Origin: Siphonodentalium dalli
Lineage: Eukaryota > Mollusca > Scaphopoda > Gadilida > Siphonodentaliidae
Assembly (NCBI GenBank): GCA_032622095.1
Contig: CP136066.1
Coordinates: 207,788,978 to 207,852,977, forward strand
Length of the DNA stretch: 64,000 nucleotides
Direction: 5' to 3'
Of this stretch, positions 46,078 through 56,824 are shown in pieces. The notes below the pieces were generated by a model, which had not been told where the DNA came from, made no database searches, and worked only from the letters and a program-made list of their open reading frames with translations. Both the position numbers and the translations under genes were made by a program. Numbering within the stretch: position 1 is the stretch's first letter; the number at the start of each line of letters is the position of its first letter.

Positions 46078-46790
46078 ATTATGTTTTGGTCCATCTGTCT
46101 GTCCATCCATCCATCTGTATGTGAAGCTGGGTTAACATTTGAGCCTTATGTGGTCAGGGGAGGAGCCTAAGACAAAAGAAAGTTTGACATGATCGATCAC
46201 CTAATGACAAACTACCACCTAGTCCCCGTTATTCCGTACAATTTAGGAGTTAAGTGGTAAAAACTGTCAAAAACAACAAAAGAGACCACATAACCCTTCC
46301 ACAACTGGAGCTTCCTGAAAAAACTATGCGGTTCAGTCAATGTATCTTCTACATAAATTAATTCGCGGGACTTCTAGGCAATTTACGCAAATAGGCATGT
46401 TTCTTAAAGTGATGTGAAACACTCCGGTAGGGTGATCACATAGAAATGGAAAATAATTTTGCTCAAAGTAGTTATTTTTATAAATATTTACCCATATATA
46501 TTCGGACAGTGCATTCTATGGAGTGGAATTGTCGATTTTCTTGAGATTTTCGAATAGAAAGCTACATTCCTCCAGTTGGCATAGTGCCTGAATACTAACT
46601 TATCAGTTTCACGCACCCGAAACAATTCCATAATAAGTCTTTAGGTTATCTCAAGTTTTGACTGAAGTTGCTGGTGAGGGTTTTTTGTAATGTCAATGTC
46701 AAATCTCCAAATTTTTAAATTGATGGATTTCATGGGGATATATCAGGATATATGGGGCTCTGGCCTCTGCCCTTCCAAACTGTATGTTAG
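46078..46790. other. Intron; small repeat pieces, no gene seen
   Basis: 46290-46330 is a left-end scrap of family D (TAACCCTTCCACAACTGGAG). 46405-46640 is the interspersed repeat also seen at 30208-30660. Confidence 0.55.
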
Positions 46791-47062
46791 CCCTTTCACT
46801 TTCAATACTAAATGGATTCTTCCGTTCATCATAAAAGTATACATGGGAATAGTCTATCATTCATTTGGAGAGGTGTTCAGAAAAAATTAGTAGATGACAG
46901 CCATGCAAAAAAAAAAAAAAATGCCGAACGATTCATATTCACTGGTGGGAATTGTTCAGATAATAAGTTCAACCTATGGTCTTTTGTTGAACTTATTATC
47001 TGAACATTTTCCACCAGAAGGGATAACTACTCATCAATGAGTATTTTGTATAGAAAGGGTTA
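46791..47062. mobile_element. Family E TTAA-MITE, parent of the adjacent satellite
   Basis: TTAGCCCTTTCACTTTCAAT to GTATAGAAAGGGTTAA with the central TTCAGATAATAAGTTCAAC palindrome. Its last ~70 bp are the unit of the array that follows. Confidence 0.82.
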
Positions 47063-48420
47063 AACTTATTATCTGAACATTTCCTAAGGGATAACTACTC
47101 ATCAATGAGTATTTAGTATAGAAAGGGTTAAACTTATTATCTGAACATTTCCTAAGGGATAAAATTATCTGAACGTTTCCTAAGGGATAACTAATCGTCA
47201 ATGAGTATTTATTATAGAAAGGGTTAAACTTATTATCTGAACATTTCCTAAGGGATAACTACTCATCAATGAGTATTTAGTATAGAAAGGGTTAAACTTA
47301 TTATCTGAACATTTCCTAAGGGATAACTACTCGTCAATGAGTATTTAGTATAGAAAGGGTTAAACTTATTATCTGAACATTTTCTAAGGGATAACTACTC
47401 ATCAATGAGTATTTAGTATAGAAAGGGTTAAACTTATTATCTGAACATTTCCTAAGGGATAACTACTCATCAATGAGTATTTAGTATAGAAAGGGTTAAA
47501 CTTATTATCTGAACATTTGCTAAGGGATAACAACTCATCAATGAGTATTTAGTATAGAAAGGGTTAAACTTATTATCTGAACATTTCCTAATGGATAACT
47601 ACTCGTCAATCAGTGTTTAGTATAGAAAGGTTTAAACTTATTATCTGAACATTTTCTAAGGGATAACTACTCATCAATGAGTATTTAGTATAGAAAGGGT
47701 TAAACTTATTATCTGAACATTTCCTAAGGGATAACTACTCATCAATGAGTATTTAGTATAGAAAGGGTTAAACTTATTATCTGAACATTTCCTAAGGGAT
47801 AACTACTCGTCAATGAGTATTTAGTATAGAAAGGGTTAAACTTATTATCTGAACATTTCCTAAGGGATAACTACTCATCAATGAGTATTTAGTATAGAAA
47901 GGGTTAAACTTATTATCTGAACATTTACTAAGGGATAACTACTTGTCAATGAGTATTTAGTATAGAAAGGGTTAAACTTATTATCTGAACATTTTCTAAG
48001 GGATAACTACTCATCAATGAGTATTTAGTATAGAAAGGGTTAAACTTATTATCTGAACATTTCCTAAGGGATAACTACTCGTCAATGAGTATTTAGTATA
48101 GAAAGGGTTAAACTTATTATCTGAACATTTCCTAAGGGATAACTACTCGTCAATCAGTGTTTAGTATAGAAAGGCTTAAACTTATTATCTGAACATTTTC
48201 TAAGGGATAACTACTCATCAATGAGTATTTAGTATAGAAAGGGTTAAACTTATTATCTGAACATTTCCTAATGGATAACTACTCGTCAATCAGTGTTTAG
48301 TATAGAAAGGGTTAAACTTATTATCTGAACAGTGATGATGAACTTTATTATATGAACATTTCCTATGTGATAACTACTCGCCAATGAGTATTTATTATAG
48401 ATAGTGTTAAACTCCAAATG
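47062..48420. repeat. 68-bp satellite array (about 19-20 units) derived from a MITE end
   Basis: Unit: TTAAACTTATTATCTGAACA, TTTCCTAAGGGATAACTACT, CATCAATGAGTATTTAGTAT, AGAAAGGG. Every unit starts with the TTAA that ends the previous one. A truncated unit sits at ~47160. The last units are diverged (48330-48415). Variants (TTTTCTAAGG, CGTCAATCAGTGTTTAG) recur at intervals of several units, pointing to multi-unit duplications. Confidence 0.95.
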
Positions 48421-48561
48421 TTATTGTAATCTTTCGGTTGCTAACGTTTAATACTGAATTTTTCTTGTTTGTGCTTTTGATCTTCCAATGTGCTATTGTG
48501 GTTCTATTTTCCATAACTTATGTTGGTCCCAATTTATTGTGTCCCAAACATCATGCGACCG

Positions 48562-48953
48562 CAAGCCTGCAAATAGCGTGTCTGTCATTTGCAGAATGAG
48601 GTCCCCCAGAGGGTGAATTTAGTGACGCTATCCCGCAAAGCGGGCTAGCATAATTAAATTCACCCTCTGGAGACCTGATTCTGCTTAGGCCCTCAACTGC
48701 TATGGTAGACCTAGGATCAGATTGAAGTTTCCCAGTTGAAGTTGGTGATGTTCACCCATTGTGCACCTCAATTATGCATTTTATCTGCTGCAAATTAGGG
48801 GATATAGAAACTTCCCAGAAGATGAGGCATAAGCAGAAGAGGTCTCCAGAGGGTGAATTTGGTGATGCTAGCCCACTGTGCGGGATAACATCACTAAATT
48901 CACCCTCTGGGGACCTCATTCTGCAAATGTCAGGCACGCTATTTGCAGGCTTG
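48562..48953. mobile_element. Family A hAT-like MITE, long form, with target duplication
   Basis: CAAGCCTGCAAATAGCGTGT to CACGCTATTTGCAGGCTTG, flanked by TGCGACCG at 48554-48561 and 48954-48961. Two hairpins and the standard linker. Confidence 0.93.
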
Positions 48954-48961
48954 TGCGACCG

Positions 48962-49472
48962 GATCAATTTGATCATGCCCATGGTTAATTTAATTCCATG
49001 TTGTGTAACAGCATCACCGAAAATCACAGCCTATTTCTATTCTGTTATAGACTGGCCAAGTTATATTAAATCGAAAGTCAGTATGCACATATATCTATTG
49101 AAGAGACTAACCCATGATATTTGTTTCATAATTTTAAATAAGTTGCATGTCTCTCCTATTCATAACCGGTATAAGAGCATGTTATTCCTATCAATAATCT
49201 TGATGTCTGGGACTAAAAACAGTGTATCTGTGTCATCTGGTTTTCTAGTTTCATTGTCCAAAGTGTTGTCTAAAATAACCCTGTCCATTTTCGAATTTCA
49301 AATGTGTACACATTGAAATTGGTTTAGTTTTAGTCCAAACACATCTGTTTGAACTTTTAACCAAAAGTGCCTAGTTGAAAACAACTATAATACTTGAGTT
49401 GAAGATGTGCCTAACCTGGCTATACTGTTGAAAATAAAAATTTATTTTTTACACTTATGTCTTCAATGCTTG
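48962..49472. other. Intron, no gene seen
   Basis: An open frame on the + strand enters here from the family A MITE (48759-49316), but its first part is repeat and the rest has no recognisable homology. Not called a gene. Confidence 0.5.
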
Positions 49473-49714
49473 TTAAAGGGGGACTGTACACTAAATCTGG
49501 GCATTTCTGGACCAAATCTGGATCATCTCATATTATACTCAACAGAATATATGCAACAAATGAATGAATTTGAGCCAGGATTAGTGCAAAATACATGCAT
49601 GTGCTGTGAACGATACAAACAACATGGTAATTATAATGAAAATGAGTTTATGACTTGAGTCATAAAAGGAGATGGTCCCATAAATGGCCAGATTTAGTGT
49701 TCAGTCCCCTTTAA
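49473..49714. mobile_element. TTAA-MITE with TTAAAGGGGGACTGTACAC ends
   Basis: TTAAAGGGGGACTGTACACT at the left, TTTAGTGTTCAGTCCCCTTTAA (49693-49714) at the right. Only the ends are inverted; the interior is unique apart from the 50291 copy. It shares its right TTAA with the next element. Confidence 0.8.
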
Positions 49715-49826
49715 CCCTAAGAGCTCATTCCATCAATGTATCACATTATTATAATCAATAAATATGAAAAATGATCAAGGAAATATGGGTTGATACAAAA
49801 ATCGGACTTGGCACTCAAAGGGTTAA
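49711..49826. mobile_element. Short TTAA-MITE, remnant of the 16801/54155 subfamily
   Basis: TTAACCCTAAGAGCTCATTC to GGCACTCAAAGGGTTAA. The right end (ATGGGTTGATACAAAAATCG) matches 17000 and 54590. Confidence 0.72.
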
Positions 49827-50290
49827 ACATGAGAAAGCTGTGGGAAAATTCATGCTATTCTTTCCTTTCTTAATTTCACTAAGGTGATTGTAGTGAGATA
49901 TAGCAAACAAATTTAAAGATGGTTTGGAGGAAATGAAGTTGAATTCTCATCACACATATTATACCTTAACTTAAGGAACAGCGAATGAACTTGATGTTGC
50001 AGAATAAGGGATGTAAATACACAAATAAGGGAGGGGTTTATTATATTATTATTTTATAATATTTTCTTTTCTTTTTTTTGCCAAAATAAAAATAATATCC
50101 TGGAAGCCCCAAAATGTTATCCTACTCACAGAGGTTTATCCTACTCCCAGCGATTACGGACTATTTATCCCAAGTTAGCGAGCACATTCTGAGTTACGTT
50201 CATTTAAATTAATGAACGAAATGACGTTAATTCATATACCCAACTCACTGGGGTGGTACAGAGTATATTTCATGTACCCAAATCTGTGCA
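49827..50290. other. Intron, no gene seen
   Basis: AT-rich; no repeat recognised. Confidence 0.4.
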
Positions 50291-50646
50291 TTAAAGGGGT
50301 ACTGAGCACTATATCCGGTCATTTATGGCACCATCTTCATTTATAATCAAAAGTTAAATATTCAAAAATTGAATGAATTTGAGCCATGGATGAGTGCAAA
50401 ATACACTCATGTGCGGAACGAAAGAAACAACATGGTAATTATAATGAAAATGACTTTATGACTCGAGTCATCTTATTAATTTAACTCATTTCATTATAAT
50501 TACCATGTTTGTATTGTTCATAGAGCGCTTGAGTGAATTTTGCACTGATCCATAGCTCAAACTCATTCATTTGTTGCATATGTTCGGTTGATTATAAAAG
50601 AAGTTGGTCCCATAAATGTCCGGATTTAGTGTACAGTATCTCTTTA
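50291..50646. mobile_element. TTAA-MITE, palindromic relative of 49473-49714
   Basis: TTAAAGGGGTACTGAGCACT at the left, TTAGTGTACAGTATCTCTTTAA (50625-50646) at the right. Arms pair over most of the length (TTGAGCCATGGATGAGTGCA with TGCACTGATCCATAGCTCAA). The 49473 copy corresponds to one arm only. Confidence 0.8.
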
Positions 50647-50754
50647 ACAATTGCTATGTACTTACTGATTAATTATTGTCATGATATGGTATAAATATTA
50701 TAATTTGATAGTCTTCAGGAGGGTTACAAGTTAGGGTTGAACGTAATGTCCAAA

Positions 50755-50920
50755 AATGTACAATGTTGTGTACAGTATGTGTTTTCTTGTACTTGTTCAG
50801 GTTGTGGTGAAAAATCATATTGGACTCGATGCTACGCGTCTCATCCAATATGACTTTTTACCACAACCTGGACTCATACCAAAAAAAAAACCACATACTG
50901 TACACAACATTGTATAATAA
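50755..50920. repeat. Inverted repeat, ~60-bp arms
   Basis: CAATGTTGTGTACAGTATGT and ACATACTGTACACAACATTG are the outer arms. CAGGTTGTGGTGAAAAATCA and GACTTTTTACCACAACCTG the inner ones. The loop is GACTCGATGCTACGCGTCTC. Confidence 0.88.
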
Positions 50921-51974
50921 CTTTATATTAACATATAAAGCACTTGCTATTTTCTAGTTTGCATACTTGTTGTGTGCATAGTGTCAATATAAAAATTTGT
51001 GGCCATCTTGGACACCATCTTGAATTTTATTACCTTCCAAATCTAGGATTTGAACAAATTCTTTAATTTTCCATGTTCGTGGAAGGTTCTGCTCAATATG
51101 ACACCATAAACTATACATTGTCAATTTATTATATGACTCAACCTGCATGGACGCTCTATGTGGAATTGTGAATTGTTATGAAATTTGGGGAAAGTTAACT
51201 TTTTGTCTATTATTTCACCACTTGGAGAGATATAATGTAGGTAGGAACACCATTATGTAAAAAAATGTCCTACCATTTCAAAAAATGTATGACATGGAAT
51301 AATTTGACACGTTTGCTATATTTGTAGTGTCTAACATGCGACACTTGGTCTGAATCGCCATACATTCTTTACCATGATGTATCAAAATCACGAAAGCTAA
51401 AAAATTATGTTGAATCTGATGAAGTGTTGACATTTGCCCCATAAGGTTAAAATATTTTCAATCTTTTCCATTTTGATGCCAGATTAACCAGTTGTCTATT
51501 GCCTGAAAATTTGTCAATCTTTTGGTAGGGTACCATATGAAACTTCGCGATATTTTGTGACCTGGTTCAGCTTGGCACCCTCTGAATTTGAAATCTAGGG
51601 TAATTTTCTAATAAAATGGTGATCAAACATATTCCCCTGAAGTGTGACGGTCACCCCCACCCCCAGCACTGCCTAGACTTTTGTAAAGGCCTCAGATTCC
51701 TGAACATATTGAAGTAAAACTATTAAATTAACTATTTTCGGAATCATGAAAATGTAATAAAATGTTTGGTTTATTTTGTCACTTTTATCTTGGACACATG
51801 TTTAATTTTTCACCTATTTGCTCCTTAAAATTCTCCATAGTAACTCATAGAATTATAACAAAATGCCACATTTACTAACTCTAGCTGTGGATATGGTTTC
51901 TAAAAAAGATACATAGGATCTATTAAACGTTTTAAGTTTGTTTGGTTAGAAATAAGTTTTGATACACTTTGATA
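50921..51974. other. Intron, no gene seen
   Basis: AT-rich; contains GGCCATCTTGGACACCATCT at ~51001, a scrap reminiscent of family F units. Nothing coding. Confidence 0.45.
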
Positions 51975-52120
51975 CTCAAATAGTGTGTCTGTCATTTGCA
52001 GAATGAGGTTCCCAGAGGGTGAATTTGGTGATGCTAGCCCACCATGCGGGATAGCGTCACTAAATTCACCCTCTGGGGACCTCATTCTGCAAATGACAGA
52101 CACACTATTTCAAGGCTTGC
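51975..52120. mobile_element. Family A MITE, single-hairpin form
   Basis: CTCAAATAGTGTGTCTGTCA to ACACTATTTCAAGGCTTG around one hairpin (GATGCTAGCCCACCATGCGG). It is the shortest form of the family in the window, ~140 bp. Confidence 0.85.
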
Positions 52121-52154
52121 TTCTTCCGCCATCACTTTTGTATAAGTAACCTCC

Positions 52155-52592
52155 AATAGAACTAGTTAATTCTATGTGGCTGGAATTCGCCCATTCACTT
52201 ATAAAAGTATACATTGGAATATTCTATTATACATTTGAAGGGGTAAATCAGCAAATGACAGACGTATGGAAAGATAATACAAGCGTAGAAGAATTCCTAT
52301 TCATTGGTGGCAGATGTTCAGATAATGATGGTTGTTTGTTGAACTTATTATCTGAACATTTCCTAAGGGATAACTACTCTTCAATGAGTATTTAGTATAA
52401 AAATGGTTAAAATAAGGAATTACTGATTCTATTTTAACCCTTTCTTTACTAAATACTCATTGACGAGTAGTTATCCCTCAGGAAATGTTCAGTAAAAAGT
52501 TAAAAAGATAGAAAAAACAACTATATTGCTGAACTTATTAATCTATGTGTTTATAACTGAGTGGGAGAATCTATTTAATATAGAAAGGGTTA
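52155..52592. mobile_element. Two adjacent family E TTAA-MITE copies
   Basis: 52160-52410 runs from the CCCATTCACTTATAAAAGTA region to TAGTATAAAAATGGTTAA. 52434-52592 starts TTTTAACCCTTTCTTTACTA and ends ATTTAATATAGAAAGGGTTAA. They lie in opposite orientation. Confidence 0.72.
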
Positions 52593-52731
52593 ATTCACAA
52601 GAACAAGATTCAATGATCTGGCGATATGCCAGTTATGAAATGGCATGATGACATAATATCATTATTTATCCCGTCCAATGATGTCATTCCACTTGATATT
52701 AAAATTGAAACAAGTATCAAAGTCAAGCATG

Positions 52732-53475
52732 CAATAGTGTGTCTGTCATTTGCAGAATGAGGTCCCCAGAGGGTGAATTTAGTGATGCTATCCCCACAGT
52801 GGGCTAACATCACCAAATTCACCCTCTGGGGACCTCATTCTGCTTAGGCCTATTTTCTGGGAAGTATCTATGTCTCAAATTAACATTGTTTTTAGTTACT
52901 TTTTCCCTTCTGGGAAGGTTCTATATCGCCTAATTTGCAGAAGATAAAATGCATAATCGAGATGACTAATGTGTGAACATCACCAACTTCAACTGGGGAC
53001 ATTCAATCGAATCCTAGGTCTCCCATGGCAGTTGAGACCTATGCAGAATGAGGATCCCAGAGGGTGAATTTTGTGATGCTAGCCCACCTTGCGGGATAGC
53101 GTCACTAAATTAACCCGCTGGGGACCTCATTCTGCAAATGACATACACACTATTTGAAGGCTTGAGTATCAACTGCTATGGGAGACCGAAGGTCAGATTT
53201 GAATTCCCCAGTTGAAGTTGGTCATGTTCACTCATTAGTCACCTCGATTATGCAATTTATCTTCTGCAAATTAGGGATATATAGAAACTGAACAGAAGCA
53301 ACTGAATACAATGTTATTTTGAGACTATAGGTACATCGCAGAAGATGAGGCTTAAGAAGAATGAGGTCCCCAGAGGGTGAATTTGGTGATGCTAGCCTGC
53401 CATGTGGGATAGCATCACTTAATTCACCCTCTGGGGACCTTATTCTGCAAATGACCGACACACTATTTCAAGGAT
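52732..53475. mobile_element. Two overlapping family A MITE long forms
   Basis: 52732-53166 is a full long form (CAAGCATGCAATAGTGTGTC to TATTTGAAGGCTTG) whose linker carries CTTCTGGGAAG. 53167-53475 is a second copy lacking its first hairpin, starting in the linker (CAACTGCTATGGGAGACC) and ending ACACTATTTCAAGGATTG. Confidence 0.78.
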
Positions 53476-53525
53476 TGGGAAGGAGTTACTAACTTTCTAT
53501 TATAAACTCAATAACAATGTAGTAT

Positions 53526-53578
53526 TTGTAATGGACACATGGTAATGGTCACATGGTAATGGTCACATGGTAATGACT
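53526..53578. repeat. Short tandem repeat, 14-bp unit
   Basis: CACATGGTAATGGT repeats three to four times between 53529 and 53576. Confidence 0.85.
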
Positions 53579-53675
53579 CAAACAGTTTTTCCAGAATTTT
53601 TTTACTTCAAATATGCATTCAAATATTATACACTTGTGCTATGTAGTGTTCAGTGTCAGGAACCTTCGTCACCAA

Positions 53676-53929
53676 CAAGCCTTGAAATAGGGTGTCTGTC
53701 ATTTGCAGAATGAGGTCCCCAGAGGGTGAATTTAGTGATGCTACCCCGCATAGCGGGCTAGCATCACCAAATTCACCATCTGGGGACCTCATTCTGCTGA
53801 GGTGTAAGCAGAATGAGGTCCCCAGAGGGTGAATTTGGTGATGCTAGCCCGCTATGCGGGGTAGCATCACTAAATTCACCCTCTGGAGACCTCATTCTGC
53901 AAATGACAGACACCCTATTTCAAGGCTTG
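53676..53929. mobile_element. Family A hAT-like MITE, 254-bp form, with target duplication
   Basis: CAAGCCTTGAAATAGGGTGT to CACCCTATTTCAAGGCTTG, flanked by GTCACCAA at 53668-53675 and 53930-53937. Same length and almost the same sequence as the copies at 19413 and 29918. Confidence 0.94.
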
Positions 53930-53955
53930 GTCACCAATCAAGCGATTTTCATTTT

Positions 53956-54013
53956 TTTATCATCATCATCATCATCAACATCATAAACATCATCATCATC
54001 ATCATCATCATTT
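53956..54013. repeat. (CAT)n microsatellite
   Basis: TCATCATCATCATCATCA with two interruptions (AAC, AAA). Confidence 0.95.
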
Positions 54014-54154
54014 AATCGAAACAAGTCATCTGACTTTTGATTCCGATATATATAGTTTACAAATGTAAGTATTTGAAAATTTAACATAATTAAATGCGAA
54101 TCATCTATCATGATACTGATAATTAAAAGTTATAGAAATATGAGTCAATCATTG

Positions 54155-54626
54155 TTTTAAAGTCTTTCAGTGCCAGGGGCTGATCTCATCGGCCCTAATT
54201 TACGGTCTGTAAAATCGGCCCTATATTTAAAAAAAAAATGGTTTTGTTTTTTTTTGGGTTGAATTTTATTTGGGTATGCTTAAGCATGCTATAGCGAATT
54301 TAAAAACAAACTGGTTAAAACCTTAGGGGCATGTTATAACTCAAAACTATCACCAAGTATTCATAGTAATAATTTTGATGCCCATGAAAAACGTAAGGTT
54401 CCCTGGCACTAAACCTACAAAATAAGTCTGGCACTGAAAGAGAGTAGAATATAAGAAAAAATTATTAAAATTGTACAAAACAATAACAAATGATGAAAAA
54501 TTGTTAGGCCAATGCATTCTCTTATATATGCGAGGCGACCTATGGTCGACTCGCATATATAGGAGAATGCATTGGCACAGGGTATATGGGTTGATACAAA
54601 AATCGGACCTGGCACTCAAAGGGTTA
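54155..54626. mobile_element. TTAA-MITE related to 16801-17033
   Basis: Starts TTAAAGTCTTTCAGTGCCAG, contains the perfect CCAATGCATTCTCTTATATA hairpin and ends GGCACTCAAAGGGTTAA. The bases TTAAAGTCTTTCAGTG occur at the left end and again directly after the right end (54624-54639). Confidence 0.75.
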
Positions 54627-54639
54627 AAGTCTTTCAGTG

Positions 54640-55085
54640 ATTGTGCCTCCACAATAAAGTTTTGTAGATTGTTCCAATTTATCACAACCAGCTGCGAAAA
54701 GAAATATTTACCAATGTCTTTTTTTTGGAATGACACAACTGTAGTTTCTTGCTAAATTTGTTTCTTTTAAATTTGTTTAAAACATTTATAAACGTTTGTC
54801 TGGCTGGATAAACTAGTACATGAGCTTTGTAAATTCACAATGCACATGAAAGAATCAGTAATCGTTAAAAACTCATATTTATAACTGAAATTTACAAGGA
54901 AAATAGGTATCGATTGTGTCCTGATTGTTATAATCAAACACACCTCAATCATTTAATTGACAGATGTTCGTAAATTGTACATACCTACTTTCTCTCATGA
55001 GTACAATATTATTAATAACTCCTGCACCAAATATCGTACTCAGTTAACCACTTCATGAGTTCCGGGTAGCAGATATCCATACATC
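54640..55085. other. Intron, no gene seen
   Basis: AT-rich; no repeat or coding stretch recognised. Confidence 0.45.
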
Positions 55086-56350
55086 TCAAGCAATGGTTTT
55101 GAGATTACTTTAATAACGTAAGTTCCTGAATGTCTGAAGCGATGGTTTGGAGATTACTTTAGTGACGTAGGTTTCTGGACGTCTGAAGCGATGGTTTTGA
55201 GATTACGTTAGTGACGTAGGTTTCTGAATGTCTGAAGCGATGGTTTGGAGATTACTTTAGTGATGTGGGTTTCTGAATGTCTGAAGCGATGGTTTTAAGA
55301 TTAATTTAATGACGTGGGTTTCTGAATGTCTGAAGCGATGGTTTTAAGATTACTTTAATGACATATGTTCCTGAATGTCTGAAGCGATGGTTTTAAGATT
55401 AATTTAATGACGTTGGTTTCTGAACGTCTGAAGCGATGGTTTTAAGATTACTTTAATGACATATGTTCCTGAATGTCTGAAGCGATGGTTTTAAGATTAA
55501 TTTAAGGACGTGGGTTTCTGAACGTCTGAAGCGATGGTTTTGAGATCACTTTAATGACATATGTTCCTGAATGTCTGAAGCGATGGTTTTAAGATTAATT
55601 TAACGACGTGGGTTTCTGAACGTCTGAAGCGATGGTTTTAAGATTACTTTAATGACATATGTTCCTGAATGTCTGAAGCGATGGTTTTAAGATTAATTTA
55701 ACGACGTGGGTTTCTGAACGTCTGAAGCGATGGTTTTAAGATTACTTTAATGACATATGTTCCTGAATGTCTGAAGCGATGGTTTTAAGATTAATTTAAT
55801 GACGTTGGTTTCTGAACGTCTGAAGCGATGGTTTTGAGATAACTTTAATGACATATGTTTCTGAATGTCTGAAGCGATGGTTTTAAGATTAATTTAAGGA
55901 CGTGGGTTTCTGAACGTCTGAAGCGATGGTTTTGAGATCACTTTAATGACATATGTTCCTGAATGTCTGAAGCGATGGTTTTAAGATTAATTTAACGACG
56001 TGGGTTTCTGAACGTCTGAAGCGATGGTTTTAAGATTACTTTAATGACATATGTTCCTGAATGTCTGAAGCGATGGTTTTAAGATTAATTTAATGACGTT
56101 GGTTTCTGAACGTCTGAAGCGATGGTTTTGAGATCACTTTAATGACATATGTTTCTGAATGTCTGAAGCGATGGTTTTGAGATCACTTTAGTGACGTAGG
56201 TTTCTGAACGTCTGAAGCGATGGTTTTGAGATTACTTTAGTGACGTAAGTTTCTGAACGACTGAAGCGATGGTTTCGAGATCACTTTAGTGACGTAGGTT
56301 TCTGAGCGTCTGAAGTGATGGTTGTGAGATTACTTTAGTGATGTAGGTCA
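55086..56350. repeat. 49-bp satellite array (about 26 units) with 98-bp higher-order period
   Basis: Unit TCTGAAGCGATGGTTTTGAG, ATTACTTTAGTGACGTAGGT, TTCTGAACG. In the middle of the array two variants alternate (GACATATGTTCCTGAATG and GACGTGGGTTTCTGAACG), giving a 98-bp dimer. The edges carry monomeric, more diverged units. Confidence 0.95.
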
Positions 56351-56603
56351 CTGCCCCTGGTATTGGTAAGTTCATATTATTGAATTCAACAGTTTTGTTG
56401 ATAATCTTTGTCAAATGATTTTTGCCAAATCTATATAGTGTATTCTCATGAGATTTCATACAAACACATGAGAGTGTATTTTCACGATATTTCATTGATA
56501 GACGTATACATACACATTAGAGTGTATTCTCATGAGATTTCATTGATAGACATTATACCTACACATTAGAGTGTATTATCACGACATTTAATTGATAGAC
56601 GTA

Positions 56604-56824
56604 CAGTAATGTCATAAATAATCGACCCCTAAACCACAGCAGAATTATGGGAATTTTTTCAGGATTTAGTCAGAAATATGGCTTGTTGCCATTCATCGGA
56701 AAGCTCTCACTGAGAGCTTTCCAACGAATGGCAGCAAGGCATAATTCCATAATTCCGACTAAATCCTGAAAAAGTTCCCATAATTCTGCTGTGGTTAAAG
56801 GGTCATATACTTTGGGCATTACTG
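56604..56824. mobile_element. Family B snapback MITE
   Basis: CAGTAATGTCATAAATAATC to TTTGGGCATTACTG, flanked by TA. The right arm has a small duplication (CATAATTCCATAATTCC). Confidence 0.88.

Noticed and set aside
47062-48420. CRISPR-like array
   Set aside because: Units are contiguous 68-bp tandem copies with no unique spacers; this is a eukaryotic satellite.
48759-49316. Longest open frame of the window (185 codons, +)
   Set aside because: Its first third is the linker and hairpin of a family A MITE. The remainder has no recognisable domain, and such a length is plausible by chance with repeat-derived sequence.
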